A DNA stretch of 45,615 nucleotides from the NCBI GenBank assembly GCA_029938715.1, contig JAOZUK010000020.1:1-45615 (forward strand), given 5' to 3'. The stretch is from Bacteroidales bacterium. GTDB lineage: Bacteria; Bacteroidota; Bacteroidia; Bacteroidales; GCA-2748055. Below are positions 1-6,742 of this stretch, piece after piece. Numbering within the stretch: the stretch's first letter is position 1; every line of letters starts with the position of its first letter. The notes beneath the pieces were generated by a model. It was given only the letters and a program-made list of their open reading frames with translations. It was not told the DNA's origin and ran no database searches. A program made the position numbers and the translations under genes.

Positions 1-1093
1 CCATAAAAAACATACTTATTATGGTTGCCACCGAGTTTACATCTCCCATAAATACAAATACCAGGGCTATGATTACAGTGACCAGTGTAGCATTAAAAGG
101 CTCATTGGTTTCGCCCTTACCCTTATAGAGGAAAATATTTAATCTGCGGAATGGGAATGAATGGTCTCCTGCCAGGGCCTGAAGGGTACGCGGTGCAACA
201 AGTATAGATCCAATGGCAGATGAAAAGGTTGAGGCTGCCAGTCCCAATGGAATAACTATCCCTCCAGCCAATGCAATATCTGCCATCACCAACTGATTGG
301 CGGGATCGGCCAGGGTGGCAAGGCTGGCTGATGCAGCAAGCTTATATACAATAAAAAAATAGACAATCATCCCGGTGATGGTGGCCAGTAAGGTACCCAT
401 GGGTATAGATTTACTTGGCTTCTTAAGATCGCCGGATAGCCCCACTCCAGCTGTAATCCCCGTAAAAGCAGGAAAGACAATGGCAAATACAAGAAAGAAA
501 CTGTTTTTCACATCGCCTCTCTCTGCAGATGCCAGGGAGAATGCATTTGCCTCGCCATATTCTGTCCCTCCAAAAAAGAACAATCCCAGGGAAACAAGCA
601 GAATGGCTACCACAATGTAGAGGGTTTTCATTCCCACAGCTGCTCCCTTTTTCAGGATCAAAACTGAAAGTCCGACCATGGCAGGTATACTGATTACCTG
701 CCTGGGTAATATTAAATCGTACCGTTCCGAAATCCAGTCGAAAAAAAACTCAAATGCTTCGGTGAAAGCAATGATGTAAAAAGCTACACTGATGGCCTGG
801 GAAAAGAAGAGTGCAAAACCGATGGTAGCACCAATATTCATCCCGAAGGAACGGGAAATAATAAAATACTCCCCTCCTCCTTCCACCCTTTTGTTGGTTG
901 CAATTTCAGAGATGGCCAGGGCCGTTGGGATGGTCACCATATGACCCAGAAGAATGACCCCGATCACCCCCCAGAATCCCAGAGTACCAACTGCAAAACC
1001 AAACCTCAGGAACAGTATGGCCCCAAGAATCGTAGCAATTGCCGTGAAGTAAACTGGTGCTGTGCCAAATGAATTTTTAGAGGATGATGCCAT
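1..1093 (-). CDS. SLC12-like cation-chloride cotransporter / APC permease (partial)
   Basis: The reading frame begins at the ATG at 1093 and stays open to the window edge, so the C-terminus is missing; about 364 residues are visible. It is a multi-pass membrane protein of the APC superfamily. Two segments look more like eukaryotic Na-K-Cl cotransporters (SLC12, CCC family) than ordinary amino acid permeases: GGGEYFIISRSFG near residue 70, which resembles the GGAYYLISRSLG segment, and FPAFTGITAGVGLSGDLKKP in the middle, which resembles FPAATGILAGANISGDL. A further APRTLQALAGD segment also fits. The role would be secondary transport of ions or amino acids across the inner membrane; the substrate cannot be told from sequence. 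It lies 36 bases downstream of hydG on the same strand. The family call at superfamily level is firm, the SLC12-like subgroup is likely. Confidence 0.8.
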   Translation of the reverse strand, partial: MASSSKNSFGTAPVYFTAIATILGAILFLRFGFAVGTLGFWGVIGVILLGHMVTIPTALAISEIATNKRVEGGGEYFIISRSFGMNIGATIGFALFFSQAISVAFYIIAFTEAFEFFFDWISERYDLILPRQVISIPAMVGLSVLILKKGAAVGMKTLYIVVAILLVSLGLFFFGGTEYGEANAFSLASAERGDVKNSFFLVFAIVFPAFTGITAGVGLSGDLKKPSKSIPMGTLLATITGMIVYFFIVYKLAASASLATLADPANQLVMADIALAGGIVIPLGLAASTFSSAIGSILVAPRTLQALAGDHSFPFRRLNIFLYKGKGETNEPFNATLVTVIIALVFVFMGDVNSVATIISMFFM

Positions 1094-1129
1094 CTTATCA
1101 GTAAAGATAAGAATTATCGGAAATAAAGA

Positions 1130-2554
1130 TTAGAAATAGAGGTCCCGTTCCCCCTGTTTCACGCGATCGAGCCTCTCTTCAAGCCGGGTCTTAAATTTAT
1201 CATCCTCAAGTTCTATGAGGTTTTTCTGAATAAGCCTGTAGCCTTTCTCTTTGATTCCATTTTTGCCATAATCCTCAAGGTACTCGGCCAGGGTGAGCAT
1301 GGCATTGGGTGTGCAGTATCTTTTTATAAAACCCGGAACGGAAAACTCCATAAAATGCTCCCCTGTTCTCCCTGTTCGGTAACAGGCTGTACAAAATGAA
1401 GGAAGGTACTCGTTCTCAATGAGATCATCCATGACTTCAGAAAGAGAGCGATCGTCACAGATCTCAAACTGCTCTGCATCCAGGTCCTGGTCCTTTTCTT
1501 TTTCGGAATATGCCTTCATTTCAATTTTGGTACCTCCATCGATCTGAGAGACTCCAAATTGTAGAACCTCATCTCGTATTTCGGCCGACTCTCTGGCTGT
1601 AAGTATTAATCCCGTATAGGGTACGGCCAGCCTTAAGATTGCCACCATTCTGGTGAAGTCCTCATCACTCACCTCCCAGGTGGGATCAAAATCCACATTT
1701 GAGGCTCTTTGAAGACGTGGGAATGATATGGTATGTGGTCCCACATTATAGACTGCTTCCAGGTGGTTCACATGCCTGATGAGTCCAAGCACCTCAAACC
1801 GCCAGTCATACAATCCGAACAGGGCTCCGATTCCAACGTCATCAATGCCTGCCTCCTGGGCCCTGTCCAGGGCCGAAATCCGCCAATCATAATCCTTCTT
1901 TAACCCACCGGTGTGATATTTGGCATAGGCCCCCCGATGGTAGGATTCCTGGAACACCTGGTAGGTTCCAATACCAGCATTGAGAACCGTTTTGAAACCT
2001 TCCATATCTAATGGTGCAGCATTAATGTTAACGCGCCTGATCTCTCCGTTTCCTTTTTTTACCTTGTAAACGGTTTTCACGGTGTCGGCAATGAATTCAG
2101 GCGTGTATTTGGGGTGCTCGCCATACACCAGGATTAGCCGTTTTTGTCCCATCTCCTCAAGCATCTCCACCTCCTCTATGAGCTCAGGATGAGTGAGGGT
2201 GGTTCTTTTCTGTGATTTGTTTGAAGTTCTGAATCCGCAGTACTCGCAATTGTTTACACAAAGATTTCCCACATAGAGAGGTGCGAACAATACGATGCGT
2301 TTTCCATAAACCTGCTCCTTCAAAAGACGGGCTCCTGCCTTAATTTCCTCGATAAGTCCGGGATCGGTAGCATTCACAAGCACTGCAGTCTCCTGCATAC
2401 TCAGTCGCTTCTTACTAAGCGACTTGGCAATAATGTTTCGCACCACTTCTTTCTCGGGTAAGGCGCCTTCAAGAATCACCTCAATCTCTTTCTCAGATAT
2501 AAATGGGACCTCTGGTTTATCTTCAATGGTATAAATTTGCGGATCGTAGATCAT
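1130..2554 (-). CDS. hydG: [FeFe]-hydrogenase maturase HydG (radical SAM tyrosine lyase)
   Basis: HydG splits tyrosine to make the CO and CN ligands of the hydrogenase H-cluster and yields p-cresol. The 474-residue length fits the family. The radical-SAM cluster motif CX3CX2C is present as C99, C103 and C106 in LCVNNCEYCGF. The C-terminal motif CX2CX22C, which carries the auxiliary cluster and separates HydG from the tyrosine lyase ThiH, is present as C388, C391 and C414. Both motifs are complete, so the enzyme should be active. No hydE, hydF or hydrogenase gene lies within the window, so the partners must be elsewhere. The upstream 200 bases separate it from a divergent gene. A ThiH assignment is unlikely because of the C-terminal cysteines and the absence of thiamine genes nearby. 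Confidence 0.93.
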   Translation of the reverse strand: MIYDPQIYTIEDKPEVPFISEKEIEVILEGALPEKEVVRNIIAKSLSKKRLSMQETAVLVNATDPGLIEEIKAGARLLKEQVYGKRIVLFAPLYVGNLCVNNCEYCGFRTSNKSQKRTTLTHPELIEEVEMLEEMGQKRLILVYGEHPKYTPEFIADTVKTVYKVKKGNGEIRRVNINAAPLDMEGFKTVLNAGIGTYQVFQESYHRGAYAKYHTGGLKKDYDWRISALDRAQEAGIDDVGIGALFGLYDWRFEVLGLIRHVNHLEAVYNVGPHTISFPRLQRASNVDFDPTWEVSDEDFTRMVAILRLAVPYTGLILTARESAEIRDEVLQFGVSQIDGGTKIEMKAYSEKEKDQDLDAEQFEICDDRSLSEVMDDLIENEYLPSFCTACYRTGRTGEHFMEFSVPGFIKRYCTPNAMLTLAEYLEDYGKNGIKEKGYRLIQKNLIELEDDKFKTRLEERLDRVKQGERDLYF

Positions 2555-2754
2555 ATTTGATCGATTTACGAACCTTTGGAAGAAATAAATAAAGTTGCTC
2601 TGCTTTAGCTCTTTACCTTCAGATCTTCCTCCGGATCAGATGAATTTTGATACCTTGAAGCCAGTAACACCAACTTCTCAGTGGGTGCAAATGTATGCAT
2701 TGTTATTTGAATAACAAAACAAATCCGGGCAAATATTGCTATTTTTATGCACTT
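2555..2754. other. Divergent intergenic region
   Basis: This 200-base gap separates hydG (minus strand) from the secreted protein gene starting at 2755 (plus strand) and must hold both promoters. No convincing paired -33/-7 promoter, hairpin or small gene was found. The plus-strand reading frame of the downstream gene runs back to an ATG at 2695, but that extension would place charged and polar residues before an otherwise standard signal peptide, so it was treated as non-coding. Confidence 0.4.
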
Positions 2755-3678
2755 ATGAACAAGTACTTCATATCCCTCTTAGTGATCACAATCCTCTGGG
2801 CCACCTCGCTATTTGCCCAGGATGCCAGATTGGCTTATTCCCTTCATCCTGGTGAAAAGTACAGATTGGATATAGATCTTCAACAGACCACTCACTCAGA
2901 ATCCATAAATAGCGAAGAACTTAATCTTTACAGCCTCACAAAGCTGGTATTTATTGTCGATTCAATCGATGAAAACGGCAGGATCTATTTGAGCGCCATG
3001 TACAACGACCTTCTGGTTTCCATGCTGGCTCCCAGAATGAACATTGACATAAACTCCGGTTCTGGCAGGAATCCCATGCTTACCGAAATGGTCAATTCTC
3101 TGGAGATGAACATATTTCACCTGGTTATGTCCACCACAGGTGAGTTGAAAGAGATATATGGACTGGATTCCCTCTTCTCTAACCTTGCCTCCTATCCGGT
3201 CAACGATACCCTGGAGCAACAGGTGGTTTTACAGACATTGAATGAAGTTTATGGTCCCGACTCCTTCAAAAGCCTGTTTAATCTTTTTTTCTGGGTCTAC
3301 CCTGTGATCTATCCCATGGCCAACTGGACCAATGACATGACCTATTACTTTAACACAAAACCGGTAAGGATGAATAATCAGTACAGTCTGATAAAAACCA
3401 GTGAGGAGGGACTGGTGATTCAGGGGATTGGAGTGTTAAATGCCAATAAAGAGTTTCTCGAAACAACAAACATGGGCGAAGTTAAATCTACGGTCTCAGG
3501 AAATCAAACCTATGATTTTCAAATGGATATAGATAGCGGATGGCTAAATAAATGTGTTTCCAGGCAGCAGATAAAAATTGAAACTACGATTGTGAAGAGC
3601 AGATATTTACCAGCCGGTTTGAAAATACCCTCTTTTACAGAGACTGTGTTTGAGGTCAAAGGATCAAAAATCAAGTAA
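2755..3678 (+). CDS. Exported protein of unknown function (DUF6263-like)
   Basis: The start was placed at the ATG at 2755 rather than the in-frame ATG at 2695 because the protein then opens with a typical signal peptide (MNKYFISLLVITILWATSLFA, cut before QDA). The mature part is about 285 residues, mostly beta-strand-like, with no repeat, no lipobox and no recognisable catalytic motif. Its pattern of a repeated strand region followed by a VxGxGVL-type segment and a terminal strand resembles the Bacteroidota family annotated DUF6263, but this is from memory and uncertain. It is followed after 20 bases by another exported protein, so the two may be co-transcribed. The likely location is periplasm or outer membrane surface. 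Confidence 0.7.
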   Translation: MNKYFISLLVITILWATSLFAQDARLAYSLHPGEKYRLDIDLQQTTHSESINSEELNLYSLTKLVFIVDSIDENGRIYLSAMYNDLLVSMLAPRMNIDINSGSGRNPMLTEMVNSLEMNIFHLVMSTTGELKEIYGLDSLFSNLASYPVNDTLEQQVVLQTLNEVYGPDSFKSLFNLFFWVYPVIYPMANWTNDMTYYFNTKPVRMNNQYSLIKTSEEGLVIQGIGVLNANKEFLETTNMGEVKSTVSGNQTYDFQMDIDSGWLNKCVSRQQIKIETTIVKSRYLPAGLKIPSFTETVFEVKGSKIK

Positions 3679-3698
3679 GATACAAACACCCGGAACCT

Positions 3699-4166
3699 AT
3701 GAAATCAGCAAAAGTGAAGATAATTAACCGCATCGCTGTGGTCGTCCTGATGAGTGCCACGTCGATGCTACTCTCGGCTCAACCCTATGAACACTCTGTG
3801 GGGGTTCGTGCAGGTTACTCCAGTGGCATTGTTTATAAAGCTTTTTTCAGGCATAGGCCGACAGCCATTGAGGGTGGTTTGCTTTACAACCGGCACGGCT
3901 TCAGCCTGAATGCATTGGCCGAATTCCACCCTGAATTATTCAGAAACAAAAGGATCCTGGTTTATGTGGGTGGTGGTGCATTTGGAGGCAGCTGGGAGGA
4001 TGACTTTTCATTGGGCCTTGCAGGAGTAGCAGGGATTGAGTATATCTTAAGAGATCTCCCTCTCAGCTTTAGCGCGGACTGGAAACCCATGCTCAATCTA
4101 TACCGAAATTTTGAATATGACCTGGTGGACTTTGGAGTATCAATCCGGTACCACTTTAAGATCTAG
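3699..4166 (+). CDS. Small outer membrane beta-barrel-like protein
   Basis: This 155-residue protein begins with a signal peptide (residues 1 to about 28, ending in LLSAQ). The rest alternates hydrophobic and polar residues in short strands separated by glycine- and charge-rich turns, for example VGVRAGYSSGIVYKAFF and ILVYVGGGAFGGSW, and it ends in ISIRYHFKI-like aromatic strand sequence typical of barrel proteins. With roughly eight strands it could be a small OmpA/OmpW-type barrel. No function can be named. It sits 20 bases after the preceding exported protein and 73 bases before the PLP enzyme gene. Confidence 0.65.
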   Translation: MKSAKVKIINRIAVVVLMSATSMLLSAQPYEHSVGVRAGYSSGIVYKAFFRHRPTAIEGGLLYNRHGFSLNALAEFHPELFRNKRILVYVGGGAFGGSWEDDFSLGLAGVAGIEYILRDLPLSFSADWKPMLNLYRNFEYDLVDFGVSIRYHFKI

Positions 4167-4239
4167 TAGTACTTTACTTTCTCCAAAAAGTATCCTATAT
4201 TTATGGGGATAGCAAAGTCTTCATTAAGCACCATATATT

Positions 4240-5181
4240 ATGATACCTACCTTGAAGGATGTTCAGTCGGCAGTTAAAAGAATCGGGCCCCTGGTACACA
4301 ACACACCGGTTCTCACTTCCTCGACTATCGATCGGATGATGAATGCCACTGTTTTTTTTAAATGCGAGAATTTTCAACGAATGGGTGCATTTAAAATTCG
4401 TGGAGCCACCAATGCCATTCTCCAGTTATCGAAGGATGAACGAGCCAGAGGTGTAATCACTCACTCCTCAGGAAATTTTGCTGCTGCCCTTGCCCTCGCT
4501 GCCAGCTCCCTGAATACAAAAGCCTATATAGTTATGCCATCCAATGCGCCAGCTGTAAAGAGGGAAGCCGTTGCAGGCTATGGAGCCCAGATCATTGAAT
4601 GTGCTCCCACACTGAAAAGTCGGGAGTCAACAACCCTTAAACACCAGAATAAGCTGGGGGCCACTTTTGTGCACCCATCGAACGATTTAAATGTAATCCT
4701 CGGCAACTCAACCGCCGTCTGGGAACTGGCCAAAAAAGCAGAGAACCTTGATGTGGTTATTGCTCCTGTTGGAGGCGGCGGTTTGCTCGCCGGAACCGCC
4801 CTGGCCACCAATTACCTACACTACTATATTGAAACCATCGGAGCAGAACCTTTTGGAGCTGACGATGCTTATCTTTCCTTAAAGACCGGTAAAATTCAAC
4901 CCAGCATAAATCCAAAAACCATTGCCGACGGGTTAAAAACCCAGCTGGGTGACAAAAATTTCCCCATCATACAGAAGTTTGTCAGCAAGATTATACGGGT
5001 GGAGGAGTCGGAAATTATTGAGGCCATGAAATTCATCTGGGAGCGAATGAAAATAGTCATAGAACCTTCCAGTGCGGTAGCTGTGGCCGCCATGTTCAGA
5101 AACAAAACTGATTTTAAAAACAGGAGGGTCGGTGTGATCATATCGGGTGGTAATGTTGACCTCTCCAATCTGCCATTTTAA
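4240..5181 (+). CDS. Threonine dehydratase / serine racemase-type PLP enzyme
   Basis: A fold-type II PLP enzyme of 313 residues. The PLP lysine is K52 in GAFKIRGA, the phosphate-binding glycine loop is GGGG at 178-181 in APVGGGGLLAG, and the substrate loop is SSGNF at 76-80. There is no C-terminal ACT domain, so it is the short catabolic type rather than biosynthetic IlvA. Activities known in this group are threonine or serine ammonia-lyase, serine racemase and threo-3-hydroxyaspartate ammonia-lyase; the sequence does not decide between them. The usual loop is SSGNH, and here the histidine is phenylalanine, which may change substrate or reaction preference. No isoleucine-synthesis genes lie nearby. 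Confidence 0.85.
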   Translation: MIPTLKDVQSAVKRIGPLVHNTPVLTSSTIDRMMNATVFFKCENFQRMGAFKIRGATNAILQLSKDERARGVITHSSGNFAAALALAASSLNTKAYIVMPSNAPAVKREAVAGYGAQIIECAPTLKSRESTTLKHQNKLGATFVHPSNDLNVILGNSTAVWELAKKAENLDVVIAPVGGGGLLAGTALATNYLHYYIETIGAEPFGADDAYLSLKTGKIQPSINPKTIADGLKTQLGDKNFPIIQKFVSKIIRVEESEIIEAMKFIWERMKIVIEPSSAVAVAAMFRNKTDFKNRRVGVIISGGNVDLSNLPF

Positions 5182-5284
5182 AAATAAATTGAGGTGGGTA
5201 GCTGATCTGTGTATCCCTTAACACATTAACCCTTGAATGTGTTGTAGAACATTGTAAAGGGGTTATGTTACGTATGAAATCATA

Positions 5285-5292
5285 TATATTTG
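5285..5292 (+). promoter_or_regulatory. Possible -7 promoter box ahead of the sigma factor operon
   Basis: TATATTTG matches the Bacteroidota primary-sigma -7 consensus TAnnTTTG exactly. No good -33 TTTG partner was found at the usual 19-21 base distance, so the call rests on the -7 box and its position. It would start a transcript near 5299 with a leader of about 100 bases that contains the hairpin at 5357-5389. Confidence 0.3.
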
Positions 5293-5356
5293 TGGGTATT
5301 GCATTTGAAAAAGGTAGAATACTTTTCTACTTACTAACTAAAACTATTGCTATCAG

Positions 5357-5389
5357 GGCGGGTGATCTTTAATCACCTGCCTTTTTTTT
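5357..5389 (+). terminator. Hairpin with T8 tract just before the sigma factor start
   Basis: A 10-base-pair stem (5357-5366 with 5372-5381, one G-T pair) closes a 5-base loop and is followed by eight Ts at 5382-5389. This is the form of an intrinsic terminator. It could end transcription from the PLP enzyme gene. Because it lies only 9 bases before the sigma factor ATG, and downstream of a possible -7 box, it could instead act as an attenuator in the sigma factor leader. Confidence 0.7.
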
Positions 5390-5398
5390 GCTTTCAAA

Positions 5399-5980
5399 AT
5401 GATGAAACTTCCTAAAGAAGAATCCATTGTCAACGGGATTAGAAATCACGACTCAAAAATCCTGCAGCATGTATACGATACCCAGTATCCAATTATTGAA
5501 GGGTATATTATACATAACCAGGGAACCAGAGATCATGCAAAAGATGTATTTCAGGAGGCCATGATCATCGTCTACAAACGAATAAGATCGGGCAAGCTGG
5601 AACTAAGTTGCAAATTTGGAACCTACGTCTATGCCATCTGCAAGAACATATGGATTCAGGAAAGGAAAAAGTACCTGCTGCGTGCAGAAAAATTGAGACA
5701 ACAACCACTGATGGTAAACGATCCCGGACCTGCCGACGATCCATTACTCCAGAATCATCTGAACGAGCTCTTTAATAAGCACTTCAATGAGCTTAGTGAA
5801 GACTGTCAGAAGATTCTCTCTATGTATTTCAACAATTTTAATGTGGAGGAAATCCGTACTGCTATGGATTACAAAGACTTACATCATGCAGCAGATCGGA
5901 AATACCGATGCAAGAAAAGCCTTATCAAAAGGATTGTGAATGACCCCCTTTTTAAACAGCTGAAAAATGAACAACGTTGA
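5399..5980 (+). CDS. ECF-like RNA polymerase sigma factor
   Basis: This 193-residue protein has the two-domain layout of extracytoplasmic-function sigma factors. Region 2 spans about residues 20-92, with DHAKDVFQEAMIIVYKRI and FGTYVYAICKNIWIQ forming the core-binding and -10-recognition helices. Region 4 spans about 122-182, with LSEDCQKILSMYF and the helix-turn-helix that follows. Its stop overlaps the start of the next gene by 14 bases, the usual arrangement of sigma and anti-sigma partners. It likely directs transcription of its own cluster, including the peptide exporter, when released by the anti-sigma protein. Region 4 is rather polar and lysine-rich but no key helix appears to be missing. 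Confidence 0.88.
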   Translation: MMKLPKEESIVNGIRNHDSKILQHVYDTQYPIIEGYIIHNQGTRDHAKDVFQEAMIIVYKRIRSGKLELSCKFGTYVYAICKNIWIQERKKYLLRAEKLRQQPLMVNDPGPADDPLLQNHLNELFNKHFNELSEDCQKILSMYFNNFNVEEIRTAMDYKDLHHAADRKYRCKKSLIKRIVNDPLFKQLKNEQR

Positions 5981-6710
5981 TCATATCATTAAATATCTAT
6001 CGGGTGAAATGAACCTGGATGAGGCCAGCTCTTTTGAGGACAAGCTGGCATCCGACCATGGATTCAAGGAGCAATATGAGGAAGTCTCTGCTGCTTATAA
6101 CCTGATCAGGGACCAGTTACAGAAACAGGATCTGGCTGATTTCAAAAAAAACCTTTCGGAAGTAATGGAGAGGCCGGTAACCGAACAGCCAAACCCTCAC
6201 CGAAGCCTTCGATCCTGGTGGTTTCTCCCACTCTTGTTGGCAGGTAGCCTTGCCATACTCCTGGCCGTTTTCCTCTCCAATCCTGATGGGAGCAAAACTT
6301 TTTCACGATACTATCATCCCGAAGAAGATCCGGTTCTTCTTGCATTTAACCAGGGAACCAGGGGGGGGACAGAATCAGGAATCTTATACTTTCAACTGGG
6401 ACAGTATGCCAAAACAATGGAAGTGATGTCTGAACTTATTGCAAAGGACCAGGATAATCAATTGGCTCTGCTCTATTACTTACTGGCGTCTATGGAGACC
6501 GGAAAGCAGGATGAGGCCATGGAGAAACTTGCACCACTGGATCTGAGAATTGATCACCAGGTGGGACAGGCACTATACTGGTATAGAGCACTGGCACTTA
6601 TAAAATCGGGGAGATATGTGGAAGCCGATGCGCTTCTGCTTCCCCTGATACAACAACAGGGTCCCTACCAGACTAACGCCAGACGGTTACAAAAGAACTT
6701 GTTAAAATAA
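5967..6710 (+). CDS. Membrane anti-sigma-like protein with periplasmic TPR-like region
   Basis: A 247-residue protein that overlaps the sigma factor gene by 14 bases. Residues 1-70 form a small helical cytoplasmic part starting with a Bacteroidota anti-sigma-like opening (HIIKYLSGEMNLDEASSFE, compare the YLxGELSxxExxxFE pattern). A single membrane segment lies at about 84-104. The remaining part outside the membrane contains helix pairs with TPR character, for example YFQLGQYAKTMEVMSEL and YRALALIKSGRYVEADALL. The role inferred is to hold the sigma factor at the membrane and release it on an envelope signal sensed by the TPR part. No zinc-binding HxxxCxxC motif is present, so it is not a ZAS-type anti-sigma factor. 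Confidence 0.75.
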   Translation: MNNVDHIIKYLSGEMNLDEASSFEDKLASDHGFKEQYEEVSAAYNLIRDQLQKQDLADFKKNLSEVMERPVTEQPNPHRSLRSWWFLPLLLAGSLAILLAVFLSNPDGSKTFSRYYHPEEDPVLLAFNQGTRGGTESGILYFQLGQYAKTMEVMSELIAKDQDNQLALLYYLLASMETGKQDEAMEKLAPLDLRIDHQVGQALYWYRALALIKSGRYVEADALLLPLIQQQGPYQTNARRLQKNLLK

Positions 6711-6742
6711 TTCTTAATTTAGGGGCATAAGCAAACTGGTCT

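Noticed and set aside
375-620. Plus-strand frame opposite the SLC12-like permease
   Set aside because: The minus-strand frame is open across the whole region and encodes membrane segments with family motifs.
2695-2754. Upstream 20-codon extension of the exported protein
   Set aside because: It would put a polar stretch before a normal signal peptide; the ATG at 2755 gives a standard export signal.
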